A DNA stretch of 14,710 nucleotides from Lysobacterales bacterium (lineage in GTDB: Bacteria > Pseudomonadota > Gammaproteobacteria > Xanthomonadales > Marinicellaceae), in contig WGBZ01000059.1 in assembly GCA_015494035.1 (NCBI GenBank), positions 1-14,710 of the forward strand. Direction: 5' to 3'. The notes under the pieces are model-generated. The model saw only the letters and a program-made list of their open reading frames with translations. It searched no databases and was not told where the DNA came from. The first letter of the stretch is position 1; each line of letters opens with the position of its first letter. The position numbers and the translations under genes are program-made. This document shows, piece by piece, positions 7,237 through 13,448 of the stretch.

Positions 7237-7265
7237 TTGCGGTTTGTCCGGCCTTTTGCTAGTAT
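7237..7265 (+). promoter_or_regulatory. Candidate sigma70 promoter for IPTL-CTERM protein gene
   Basis: TTGCGG at 7237-7242 and TAGTAT at 7260-7265, exactly 17 bp apart. Transcription would start near 7272, about 33 nt before the chosen GTG start. The match is moderate: 3/6 for the -35 and 4/6 for the -10. Confidence 0.4.
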
Positions 7266-7304
7266 CCCCAATAACCGACCCTGGAATTCAGTGGAGTTTT
7301 GTCT

Positions 7305-8201
7305 GTGCAACGTATTTTTCTCGCCATAGGAGCCTTGCTGGCCGGCTTTTCCGCCGCTGCCGCACCGCACGCCTATGCCGTTGCTTCAGACAATTTTGAC
7401 GCACCGGCGGATAACCTGGTTCGCATTGACCTGGCCACTGGCGAATACACCGTCATCGGTCGTCCAGGCACCAATTTCAATGACATTGAAGGCCTGGCCC
7501 TGGCGCCTGATGGCAGTCTGTATGGGGCCGATGACGCCACCGAAACACTGTTGCGCATCAACCCGGCTTCCGGTGCGGGCACCGCGGTCAATGGCCACAC
7601 CCAGAACCTGGACCTGGGCGATGGCACCACGCCCTATGATTTTGGCATGACATTTACCTGCGACGGCAGCCTTTACCTGGTTTCGGACCAGAACATGACG
7701 CTGTATCAGGTGGACATGGCCACCGGTAAGGCCACGGCCATTGGCAACCTGGGCAAGCACATCACCGCCCTGGCCACCTACGGCGATGACTTTTATGCTA
7801 TCGGTTCAGAAGGTGACAATAACCTGTATCGCATCGACCCGGCCACTGCCGAGTTGACTCTGGTGGGTCCTCTGGGCCTGGCCAATGAGTTCACGGATGC
7901 GGGCCTGGCTTTTGCCGAAGACGGCACCCTGTGGGGGGTGGCTGATTACCGGGAGCTGGATCCCCTGAATGGTGCTCCCAGCCAGATTTTCACCATCAAC
8001 CTGGATACCGGTGAAGCCAGCCATGTGGCCGACACGCTGATTGGCGTGGAAAGCCTGGCCATTGCCGTGGCTCCGGGCTGTGGCATCAGTGGGACTCAGG
8101 CACGTCCTGTGCCAACCCTGAGCCGGATTTCCCTGTGGCTGATGCTGGTGCTGTTCCTGCCGTTAGCCGCGCGGGCTTATCGCCAACAACGGTTAACTTA
8201 A
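7305..8201 (+). CDS. Secreted beta-propeller-like protein with IPTL-CTERM-type tail
   Basis: A 298-residue exported protein of unknown function. GTG at 7305 is preferred because GGAG (7293-7296) lies 8 nt upstream; a TTG at 7299 would leave only 2 nt. Residues 1-25 look like a signal peptide (MQRIFLAIGALLAGFSAAAA). The body has several repeats of the form LxxIDxATGxxTxIG with GLAxAxDGxLYG between them (for example LVRIDLATGEYTVIG, LYQVDMATGKATAIG, LYRIDPATAELTLVG, IFTINLDTGEASHVA), which is a beta-propeller blade pattern (DUF4394/NHL/SMP-30-like). The C-terminus reads VPTLS from residue 269, then a hydrophobic helix and a basic end (RAYRQQR), matching the IPTL-CTERM sorting signal layout. That suggests passage through the inner membrane and processing there. 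It sits between parB and tatA with a likely own promoter. Confidence 0.8.
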   Translation: MQRIFLAIGALLAGFSAAAAPHAYAVASDNFDAPADNLVRIDLATGEYTVIGRPGTNFNDIEGLALAPDGSLYGADDATETLLRINPASGAGTAVNGHTQNLDLGDGTTPYDFGMTFTCDGSLYLVSDQNMTLYQVDMATGKATAIGNLGKHITALATYGDDFYAIGSEGDNNLYRIDPATAELTLVGPLGLANEFTDAGLAFAEDGTLWGVADYRELDPLNGAPSQIFTINLDTGEASHVADTLIGVESLAIAVAPGCGISGTQARPVPTLSRISLWLMLVLFLPLAARAYRQQRLT

Positions 8202-8241
8202 ACCCCTGTTACCTGGCATTGTCTATTGCTACAGTCCCGCA

Positions 8242-8257
8242 TCAGGCTCAAGCCTGA
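8242..8257 (+). promoter_or_regulatory. Small hairpin in tatA leader region
   Basis: TCAGGC / GCCTGA inverted repeat closing a TCAA loop, about 45 nt before the tatA start. No T-run follows, so it is not a standard terminator; it may shape the leader or the 3' end of the upstream message. Weak evidence of function. Confidence 0.3.
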
Positions 8258-8301
8258 GCGAGTGCATGACCCCATTACCTTAACTTCGGAGAATCGTCAT
8301 C

Positions 8302-8565
8302 ATGGGTATCAGTCCCGTTCAGTTACTAATCCTTCTGTTGATCGTCGCCATGCTCTTTGGCACCAAGAAACTGCGCAACGTTGGCAGCGACCTGGGTGAA
8401 GCCATCAAGGGCTTCAAGAAAGGCCTGAAAGACGGTGAGGACGACGGCAAAACCGATGCCGAAAGCCTGACCGACAAGGCCGCGCAGTCTCAGGCCAAGG
8501 TCAAGGAGGAAATCCATGCCTCACGTGACAGCAGCAACAATCCCAGCGATCAAGACCAGGGTTAA
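8302..8565 (+). CDS. tatA: Sec-independent protein translocase subunit TatA
   Basis: An 87-residue TatA (E. coli 89). One N-terminal transmembrane helix (roughly residues 5-19) is followed by the FGTKKL hinge and an amphipathic helix ([19 protein letters not shown]), then a polar, acidic tail. Many TatA copies assemble around TatBC to form the pore that exports folded proteins carrying twin-arginine signals. GGAG at about 8287-8290 precedes the ATG. First gene of a compact tatABC operon, with 5 bp to tatB. Confidence 0.95.
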   Translation: MGISPVQLLILLLIVAMLFGTKKLRNVGSDLGEAIKGFKKGLKDGEDDGKTDAESLTDKAAQSQAKVKEEIHASRDSSNNPSDQDQG

Positions 8566-8570
8566 TCCAC

Positions 8571-8888
8571 GTGTTTGATATCGGCTTTTCGGAGCTGCTG
8601 CTGGTGCTGGTGGTGGCGCTGATAGTCGTTGGTCCGGAACGGCTGCCCGGCGTGGCGCGCAAGCTGGGCATTTATATTCGCAAGGCGCGCGAAGCCTTTG
8701 ATTCGGTCAAGCAGGAAGTGGAAAAGGAGCTGGATACGGCCGCCTTGCAGGAACAGTTGCGCCAGAACAACATTCTGGATGACTCGCTGGTGCAAGAGGT
8801 CAAAAGCTCCGCCGATGAACTCAGGGACCTGGCCCGCAAGGCCGGGGAACCCCTGCCGGAAGTGAAGAAGTGGACAGACAATGAGTGA
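8571..8888 (+). CDS. tatB: Sec-independent protein translocase subunit TatB
   Basis: A 105-residue TatB with a GTG start. MFDIGFSELLLVLVVALIVVG is the short transmembrane segment, with the conserved membrane-embedded Glu at residue 8 and the GPERLP hinge at 21-26; an amphipathic helix and a coiled-coil-prone charged tail follow (VKQEVEKELDTAALQEQL). Shorter than E. coli TatB (171), as in many gammaproteobacteria. TatB with TatC forms the receptor for twin-arginine signal peptides. It overlaps the start of tatC by 8 bp. Confidence 0.94.
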   Translation: MFDIGFSELLLVLVVALIVVGPERLPGVARKLGIYIRKAREAFDSVKQEVEKELDTAALQEQLRQNNILDDSLVQEVKSSADELRDLARKAGEPLPEVKKWTDNE

Positions 8889-9654
8889 CGAGCAGCCTTT
8901 TCTCGAACACCTCGTTGAGCTGCGTTCACGGCTGATCAAGGCGCTGACTGCGGTGTTTGTCATTGTGCTGGTGCTGCTGCCTTTTTCCAGCAGAATCTAC
9001 AGCGTGATGGCCAAGCCGGTGATGAAATACCTGCCGGATGGTTCGGGCATGATTGCCACCGGGGTTTTGTCACCCGTTTTTACGCCCTTCAAAATGGCCA
9101 TCATTCTGGGCGTTATCCTGGCCATCCCGTTTATCCTCTACCAGATCTGGGCCTTTGTGGCGCCGGGCCTCTACAAGCACGAAAAGCGCATTGCGCGACC
9201 CTTGCTGATTTCCAGCATCGCCCTGTTCTACCTGGGCTGCCTGTTTGCCTACTTCGTGATTTTTCCTATCCTGTTCCAGTTTTTGCCGGGAGTGGCGCCC
9301 GAAGGGGTCACCTATATGCCCGACATCAACAGCTATCTGGACACGGTGGTGCGTCTTTTCTTTGCCTTCGGGCTGGCTTTTGAAGTGCCCATTGCGGTGA
9401 TACTGCTGACCCTGATGGGCGTGACCACGCCGGACAAGCTGGCCAAAAACCGCCCGTACGTGGTGGTGGCGGTGTTTACCATCGGCATGCTGTTGACACC
9501 GCCGGACATGATTTCACAAACCTTGCTGGCCATCCCCATGCTGCTGCTGTTCGAGCTGGGCATTTTTCTCAGCCGAATCCTGATTCGGCGCAAAGGCGAA
9601 GCGGCTGAAGAGGCCTCTGGCGATGCGGGCGATGAACAGACCAGTGATCGTTGA
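8881..9654 (+). CDS. tatC: Sec-independent protein translocase subunit TatC
   Basis: A 257-residue polytopic membrane protein with six predicted transmembrane segments, the usual TatC size. The cytoplasmic N-terminal signal-recognition segment FLEHLVELRSRL (residues 7-18), the YQIWAFVAPGLYKHEKR loop, and the NRPYVVVAVFTIGMLLTPPD segment are all conserved TatC signatures. It binds the twin-arginine motif and organises the TatABC receptor. The ATG lies inside the tatB 3' end (8-bp overlap). The C-terminal tail is acidic and polar. Foldback copy 3 begins 48 bp downstream and could act as the transcript end. Confidence 0.96.
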   Translation: MSDEQPFLEHLVELRSRLIKALTAVFVIVLVLLPFSSRIYSVMAKPVMKYLPDGSGMIATGVLSPVFTPFKMAIILGVILAIPFILYQIWAFVAPGLYKHEKRIARPLLISSIALFYLGCLFAYFVIFPILFQFLPGVAPEGVTYMPDINSYLDTVVRLFFAFGLAFEVPIAVILLTLMGVTTPDKLAKNRPYVVVAVFTIGMLLTPPDMISQTLLAIPMLLLFELGIFLSRILIRRKGEAAEEASGDAGDEQTSDR

Positions 9655-9702
9655 ACAGGGTAGCCGCTCAGCGACACTGATGGCCAAAAGCTGCGACTTT
9701 CT

Positions 9703-9867
9703 TAAGGAAGCTCTATCGAATCATGACACGGCATCTTGCGGCGTAAAATCGTCCATTTCTGCGTTGCAAACCTTCACAATAGCTTGCTATTGCGAGCGGT
9801 TTGCGCCTTGAACTGAACAATTTTTTACTACAATCTGCTTGTGCCAGCTCTAATCAGAGCTTCCCTA
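9703..9867 (+). repeat. Foldback repeat element, copy 3
   Basis: A 165-bp element with TA at each end. The outer arms are AGGAAGCTCTATCGAATC and the inverted GGGAAGCTCTGATTAGAGC, the inner arms GCAAACC/GGTTTGC, and the core CAATAGC-TT-GCTATTG. The reverse complement matches copy 1 almost throughout. It lies between convergent tatC and the minus-strand secreted-protein gene, whose final codons and stop are inside the element's right terminal repeat. No separate terminator is seen here, so the element may fill that role for both genes. Confidence 0.85.
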
Positions 9868-10288
9868 CCTGCCACACCACCGGGCCCCAGTTTTTCGGGT
9901 CGGCATCGCTGCTGTCATAGCCCACGTAATCTTTCTTGCCCGGCTCTACTTCCACCACCAGCTCCCGGCTTTTTTGGGGCTGGCTGGCCACTTGGCGTTT
10001 TCTTGCGGTCAGGCCGCCGGTCCAGTCGGCGTCAATGCGTTCGGCCACCAGTCGCAACCGGTGAGTGCCAGGACGCAGCCAGACTCCCTGTTTGCGGGGC
10101 GGGATTTCAACGCCGTCAATTTTGACCAGTCGAACCGGAAAAATCTGCTGGGCCGGCCGAGGGGTGTCCATGATAATGACGCCGCTGGGTTCAGACGGTT
10201 TGGCAAAGGGTGAGGCCCCGGCCGAACCGCAAAAGATCAGCAGGCTCGCCAACACGGCGGCAAGGCGAAAGTTGGGTGGAATTTTCAT
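9854..10288 (-). CDS. Small secreted protein of unknown function, 3' end inside foldback repeat
   Basis: A 144-residue exported protein. The start at 10288 is preferred over the ATG at 10294 because AGGAG then lies 7 nt upstream. A signal peptide covers about residues 1-25 (FRLAAVLASLLIFCGSAGAS). The cysteine there is preceded by Phe, which does not fit a standard lipobox, so signal peptidase I cleavage after SAGA is likelier. The mature part has VRLVKIDGVEIP followed by GVWLRPGTHRLRLVAE, a pattern like PEGA-type surface domains (inference), then LVVEVEPGKKDYVGYD and a closing WGPVVWQV. The last residues (GKL) and TGA stop are encoded by foldback copy 3, so the original C-terminus was probably altered, by only a few residues if VVWQV is near the normal end. 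I do not recognise the family. Confidence 0.75.
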   Translation of the reverse strand: MKIPPNFRLAAVLASLLIFCGSAGASPFAKPSEPSGVIIMDTPRPAQQIFPVRLVKIDGVEIPPRKQGVWLRPGTHRLRLVAERIDADWTGGLTARKRQVASQPQKSRELVVEVEPGKKDYVGYDSSDADPKNWGPVVWQVGKL

Positions 10289-10330
10289 GCGCATTCTCCT
10301 GTCAAAGGGCGTGGCACAGTCAGGATCGGT

Positions 10331-10343
10331 TGGTCATTGACCA
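10331..10343. promoter_or_regulatory. Perfect palindrome, possible operator
   Basis: TGGTCA-T-TGACCA, a perfect 13-bp inverted repeat 43 bp upstream of the minus-strand secreted-protein start, in the region divergent to pepN. The symmetry and size fit a dimeric regulator site; no regulator is identified. Confidence 0.35.
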
Positions 10344-10374
10344 CCATTCCGGCGGTGCCATCACCCGTAAACCG

Positions 10375-10396
10375 GTCACAAGCGAAAGCCTGTGAC
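10375..10396. promoter_or_regulatory. Hairpin/inverted repeat in the divergent intergenic region
   Basis: GTCACA (10375-10380) and TGTGAC (10391-10396) flank an inner GC-GAAA-GC. In a minus-strand RNA it forms a 9-bp stem with one G-U pair; in plus-strand RNA the A-C mismatch remains but the loop is a GNRA-type GAAA. No T-run follows on either side, so an operator or leader structure is more likely than a terminator. Confidence 0.4.
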
Positions 10397-10487
10397 GACT
10401 AATTTATTCCTTATTCACAAGTAGACCCGCAAAAGGCGCCAAAGGTTGCAGAAAAAGCGCCCCTGGGCATGAAGGCTACACCAGTGG

Positions 10488-10516
10488 TTCCAACCGCCTG
10501 GCCCGCGGGCTATAAT
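10488..10516 (+). promoter_or_regulatory. Candidate sigma70 promoter for pepN
   Basis: A perfect TATAAT at 10511-10516 with TTCCAA at 10488-10493, 17-bp spacing. The -35 is weak (3/6). The predicted start near 10523 gives a leader of about 24 nt. It also argues against using the upstream in-frame ATG at 10469 for pepN. Confidence 0.55.
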
Positions 10517-10546
10517 GACCTCCTTTTGTTTGCCCACGCATCGATC

Positions 10547-13204
10547 ATGAAAACCGACCAGCAGAATCCCGTTATTTACCGCAAAGACTACCGCCCGCCC
10601 AATCATTGGGTGAAATCCTGCCAGCTCGGTTTTGTTATCGAACCGCAGCACACCACGGTCAGGTCAACCATCCAGTTTGAGAAAAACCCCGAAACCGACA
10701 GCAACACGCTGGAACTCAACGGGGTTGACCTGGAACTGATCGCGATTAGACTGAATGGCCGCGAACTGGGGCCGGACGAATACCGTCAGGACGATGAAAC
10801 GCTGTTAATTGATAACGTCCCGGAACAATTTACCTTGCAGGTTGAAAACCGCATCTACCCGCAGAAGAACACGGCCCTGGAAGGGCTGTACCAGTCTGGC
10901 GATTTTTTCCTCACCCAGTGCGAGGCCGAGGGTTTTCGCAAGATCACCTATTACCCGGATCGCCCGGACGTGATGGCGCCGTTTGACGTGACCATTGTTG
11001 CGGACAAGCACAAATACCCGGTGCTGCTTTCCAATGGTAACCCCGCCGGCGCCGGTGAGCTGGCCGATGGCCGGCACTTCGCCCGCTGGACCGACCCGCA
11101 CCCGAAACCGTCTTACCTTTTTGCCCTGGTGGCCGGTGACCTCAAGCACATTGAAGACCACTACACCACCATCCACGGTGACAAAGTCACCTTGCGCATC
11201 TACGTTGAGGAAGAAAACCTGGATTCCTGCGACTACGCCATGGGGGCGCTCAAGCGTTCCATGCAGTGGGACGAGAAAAAATTTGGGCTGGCCTATGACC
11301 TGAACGTGTTCAATATCGTGGCCACCAATGATTTCAACATGGGCGCGATGGAAAACAAGGGCCTGAATATTTTCAATGCCAAATTCGTGCTGGCGCGTCC
11401 GGACACGGCCACCGACATGGATTTTCAGGGCGTGGAAGCAGTCATCGGGCATGAATATTTTCACAACTGGACCGGTAACCGCGTCACCTGCCGGGACTGG
11501 TTCCAGCTCAGCCTGAAAGAAGGTCTGACGGTTTTCCGGGATCAGGAATTCACTGCCGACATGCAATCCCGCGCGGTCAAGCGCATCGAAGACGTGCGGG
11601 CCTTGCGCACCCTGCAATTTGCCGAAGACGCCGGTCCCATGTCGCATCCCGTGCGCCCGGATTCCTACATTGAAATCAATAATTTCTATACCCTGACGGT
11701 GTATGAAAAGGGCGCGGAAGTGGTGCGCATGTATCACACCCTGCTGGGGCCGGAAGGTTTCCGCAAGGGCATGGATCTGTATTTCCAGCGCCACGACGGG
11801 CAAGCGGTCACCTGCGACGATTTTCGCGCCGCCATGGCCGATGCCAACAACGTCTGTCTGGACCAGTTCGAGTTGTGGTACAGCCAGAATGGCACGCCGC
11901 GCGTTTCCGTGCAGGAACAGTGGAACCCCGAGACCCGCGAGCTGACACTGATTTTTACACAGCAGCGCCCCGAGAGTTTCAAAGGCGAGCACTGGCAGCC
12001 CATGCACATCCCGATCAAGCTGGCCTTGCTGGATGCCAGCGGCCAGGCCATTCCCCTGTTTGAAGACGGCCGGCAGGAAATGGTCTACGAGCTGAAGGAC
12101 GCCCAGCAGAAGCTCACTTTTGGCAACCTGGCGGAAAAACCGGTGGCCTCGGTGTTGCGGGATTTTTCCGCGCCGGTGATTCTTGATTACCCGCGCACCC
12201 CCGAAGAACAGGCCTTTATCATGGCGCACGACAGCGATGCCTTCAATCGCTGGGATGCGGCACAGAGCATGGCCATGGACGTGATCCAGAACGCATATGC
12301 GGCGCTGGGGCGCGGGCAGGAACCGCAATGCCCGTCATATCTCACCGATGCCTTTGCCCAGGTGCTGGCCGATACCGATGCCGACCCGGCCCTGGTGGCC
12401 GAAACCCTGCGCCTGCCGGACATCAAGTCCATGATTACCCTGATGCGCGATGTCAATGTGGCTCGCTTGCACCAGGCGCGTGAGTTCATCAAGAAAAGCG
12501 TGGCGGAAAAACTGCGCCCGGTACTGGAAGCCACTTACGAAAACAACCGTACCGACGGGGCGTACCGCGTTGACCCGGCTGACATTGCCAAACGCAGCCT
12601 CAAGAACACTGCTTTGGGTTATTTGATGAGCCTGGAAGACGACAGCGCCTATGCCCGCTGCGCCGACCAGATTGACCAGGCCAACTGCATGACGGACAAG
12701 CTGGCCGCATTGACCCTGTATGCGCACCACCAGGGCCCGGGCTACCAGGACAAACTCGACGCCTTTTACCAGCAGTGGAAGCACGACCCGCTGGTGGTTA
12801 ACAAATGGCTCACCATTCAGGCCACCTCGCCCGAGGACGGCACGCTGGAGCTGTTGGAAAAACTCCTGCATCACGAAGCGTTTTCCATGCGCAATCCCAA
12901 CAATGTGCGCGCGCTGGTGGGTGCCTTTGCTTCGGCCAACCCGGTACAGTTCCATCGTGCCGATGGCCAAGGTTACCAGTGGCTGGCTGATCTGGTGCTG
13001 GAACTAAATGCCCTCAATCCGCAAGTGGCCGCGCGTGTGGTCAGCCAGTTCAACAGCTGGCAACAATTTGATCCGCAACGGCAACAGGAGATCCTCAGGC
13101 AACTGCGTCGCATCAAGGAGGCCGGCAACCTGTCTCCGGATGTGTTTGAAATTGTTTCCAAGGCCATTGAACAGGCCGACAAGGCCGATGCGTCCGCGGC
13201 CTGA
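10547..13204 (+). CDS. pepN: Aminopeptidase N (M1 family zinc metallopeptidase)
   Basis: An 885-residue M1 aminopeptidase, close to E. coli PepN (870). It removes N-terminal residues from cytoplasmic peptides and is a major broad-specificity aminopeptidase. The substrate-anchoring GAMEN motif is at residues 266-270, and the zinc site HEYFH is at 302-306 with the third ligand Glu at 325 (HExxH-x18-E, inside LKEGLTVFRDQEF). An N-terminal beta-domain (YPDRPDVMAPFDVTI), the catalytic domain, a beta-sandwich (PRVSVQEQWN) and a long helical C-terminal domain follow in normal order. There is no signal peptide, so it is cytoplasmic. The start at 10547 follows the TATAAT box, but no clear Shine-Dalgarno is visible before it. 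The gene is monocistronic, ending in a strong terminator. Confidence 0.96.
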   Translation: MKTDQQNPVIYRKDYRPPNHWVKSCQLGFVIEPQHTTVRSTIQFEKNPETDSNTLELNGVDLELIAIRLNGRELGPDEYRQDDETLLIDNVPEQFTLQVENRIYPQKNTALEGLYQSGDFFLTQCEAEGFRKITYYPDRPDVMAPFDVTIVADKHKYPVLLSNGNPAGAGELADGRHFARWTDPHPKPSYLFALVAGDLKHIEDHYTTIHGDKVTLRIYVEEENLDSCDYAMGALKRSMQWDEKKFGLAYDLNVFNIVATNDFNMGAMENKGLNIFNAKFVLARPDTATDMDFQGVEAVIGHEYFHNWTGNRVTCRDWFQLSLKEGLTVFRDQEFTADMQSRAVKRIEDVRALRTLQFAEDAGPMSHPVRPDSYIEINNFYTLTVYEKGAEVVRMYHTLLGPEGFRKGMDLYFQRHDGQAVTCDDFRAAMADANNVCLDQFELWYSQNGTPRVSVQEQWNPETRELTLIFTQQRPESFKGEHWQPMHIPIKLALLDASGQAIPLFEDGRQEMVYELKDAQQKLTFGNLAEKPVASVLRDFSAPVILDYPRTPEEQAFIMAHDSDAFNRWDAAQSMAMDVIQNAYAALGRGQEPQCPSYLTDAFAQVLADTDADPALVAETLRLPDIKSMITLMRDVNVARLHQAREFIKKSVAEKLRPVLEATYENNRTDGAYRVDPADIAKRSLKNTALGYLMSLEDDSAYARCADQIDQANCMTDKLAALTLYAHHQGPGYQDKLDAFYQQWKHDPLVVNKWLTIQATSPEDGTLELLEKLLHHEAFSMRNPNNVRALVGAFASANPVQFHRADGQGYQWLADLVLELNALNPQVAARVVSQFNSWQQFDPQRQQEILRQLRRIKEAGNLSPDVFEIVSKAIEQADKADASAA

Positions 13205-13241
13205 GTAAAGCGCCGCTGCCCGGCACTATCATTTTCTTGTT

Positions 13242-13267
13242 AAACCCGGCTTCGGCCGGGTTTTTTT
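13242..13267 (+). terminator. Rho-independent terminator after pepN
   Basis: A 9-bp stem AAACCCGGC / GCCGGGTTT with a stable UUCG tetraloop (13251-13254), followed by a T7 run to 13267. It lies 37 bp after the pepN stop. Confidence 0.93.
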
Positions 13268-13348
13268 GTGCCAAATAATGTCACCACGGTCTGAAAAGCC
13301 AGGCAATAGCGGTTTTTTTAAAGCAAGAGCGACTTTCAGCGAAAAAAG

Positions 13349-13364
13349 TGAGAACTGCGTCACA
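13349..13364. promoter_or_regulatory. GTGA-N8-TCAC inverted repeat, possible operator
   Basis: GTGA (13349-13352) and TCAC (13361-13364) are 8 bp apart, upstream of the promoter at 13390. The spacing is 2 bp longer than a CRP site (TGTGA-N6-TCACA), so CRP is not supported. Low-complexity symmetry makes chance possible. Confidence 0.25.
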
Positions 13365-13368
13365 TGGT

Positions 13369-13383
13369 GTAATAATTTTTACA
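13369..13383. promoter_or_regulatory. TGTAA-N5-TTACA palindrome next to the -35 box
   Basis: A perfect 15-bp interrupted palindrome ending 6 bp upstream of TTGACA (13390-13395), within an AT-rich stretch. Its centre lies near -50 relative to the expected transcription start, a usual activator position. Confidence 0.4.
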
Positions 13384-13389
13384 AAACCA

Positions 13390-13419
13390 TTGACAGCTAC
13401 TGAATTTCTCGGGCATCAT
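13390..13419 (+). promoter_or_regulatory. Candidate sigma70 promoter for the P-loop protein gene
   Basis: A consensus TTGACA at 13390-13395 and CATCAT at 13414-13419 (4/6 match), 18-bp spacing. The start would be near 13426, about 23 nt before the ATG, and GGGAG (13438-13442) gives a strong ribosome-binding site. Confidence 0.55.
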
Positions 13420-13448
13420 GGACCCAGACAGAACAAAGGGAGTGACCC

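Noticed and set aside
7182..7262. 26-codon ORF after parB (begins MSGQPVSS)
   Set aside because: No ribosome-binding site, no recognisable motif, and it overlaps the candidate promoter of the next gene.
8516..8573. CACGTG cores at 8522-8527 and 8568-8573 as possible parS sites
   Set aside because: Flanking bases match the parS palindrome poorly (about 11 of 16 at best for the first), and both lie around the tatA 3' end. Chance occurrence is more likely.
10411..10419. TTATTCACA matching the DnaA-box consensus
   Set aside because: A single box without a cluster, AT-rich unwinding element or dnaA nearby is not evidence for an origin.
10805..12328. Long open frame of 507 codons on the minus strand within pepN
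   Set aside because: It is a shadow of the high-GC pepN coding strand. It lacks motifs, and pepN itself is unambiguous.
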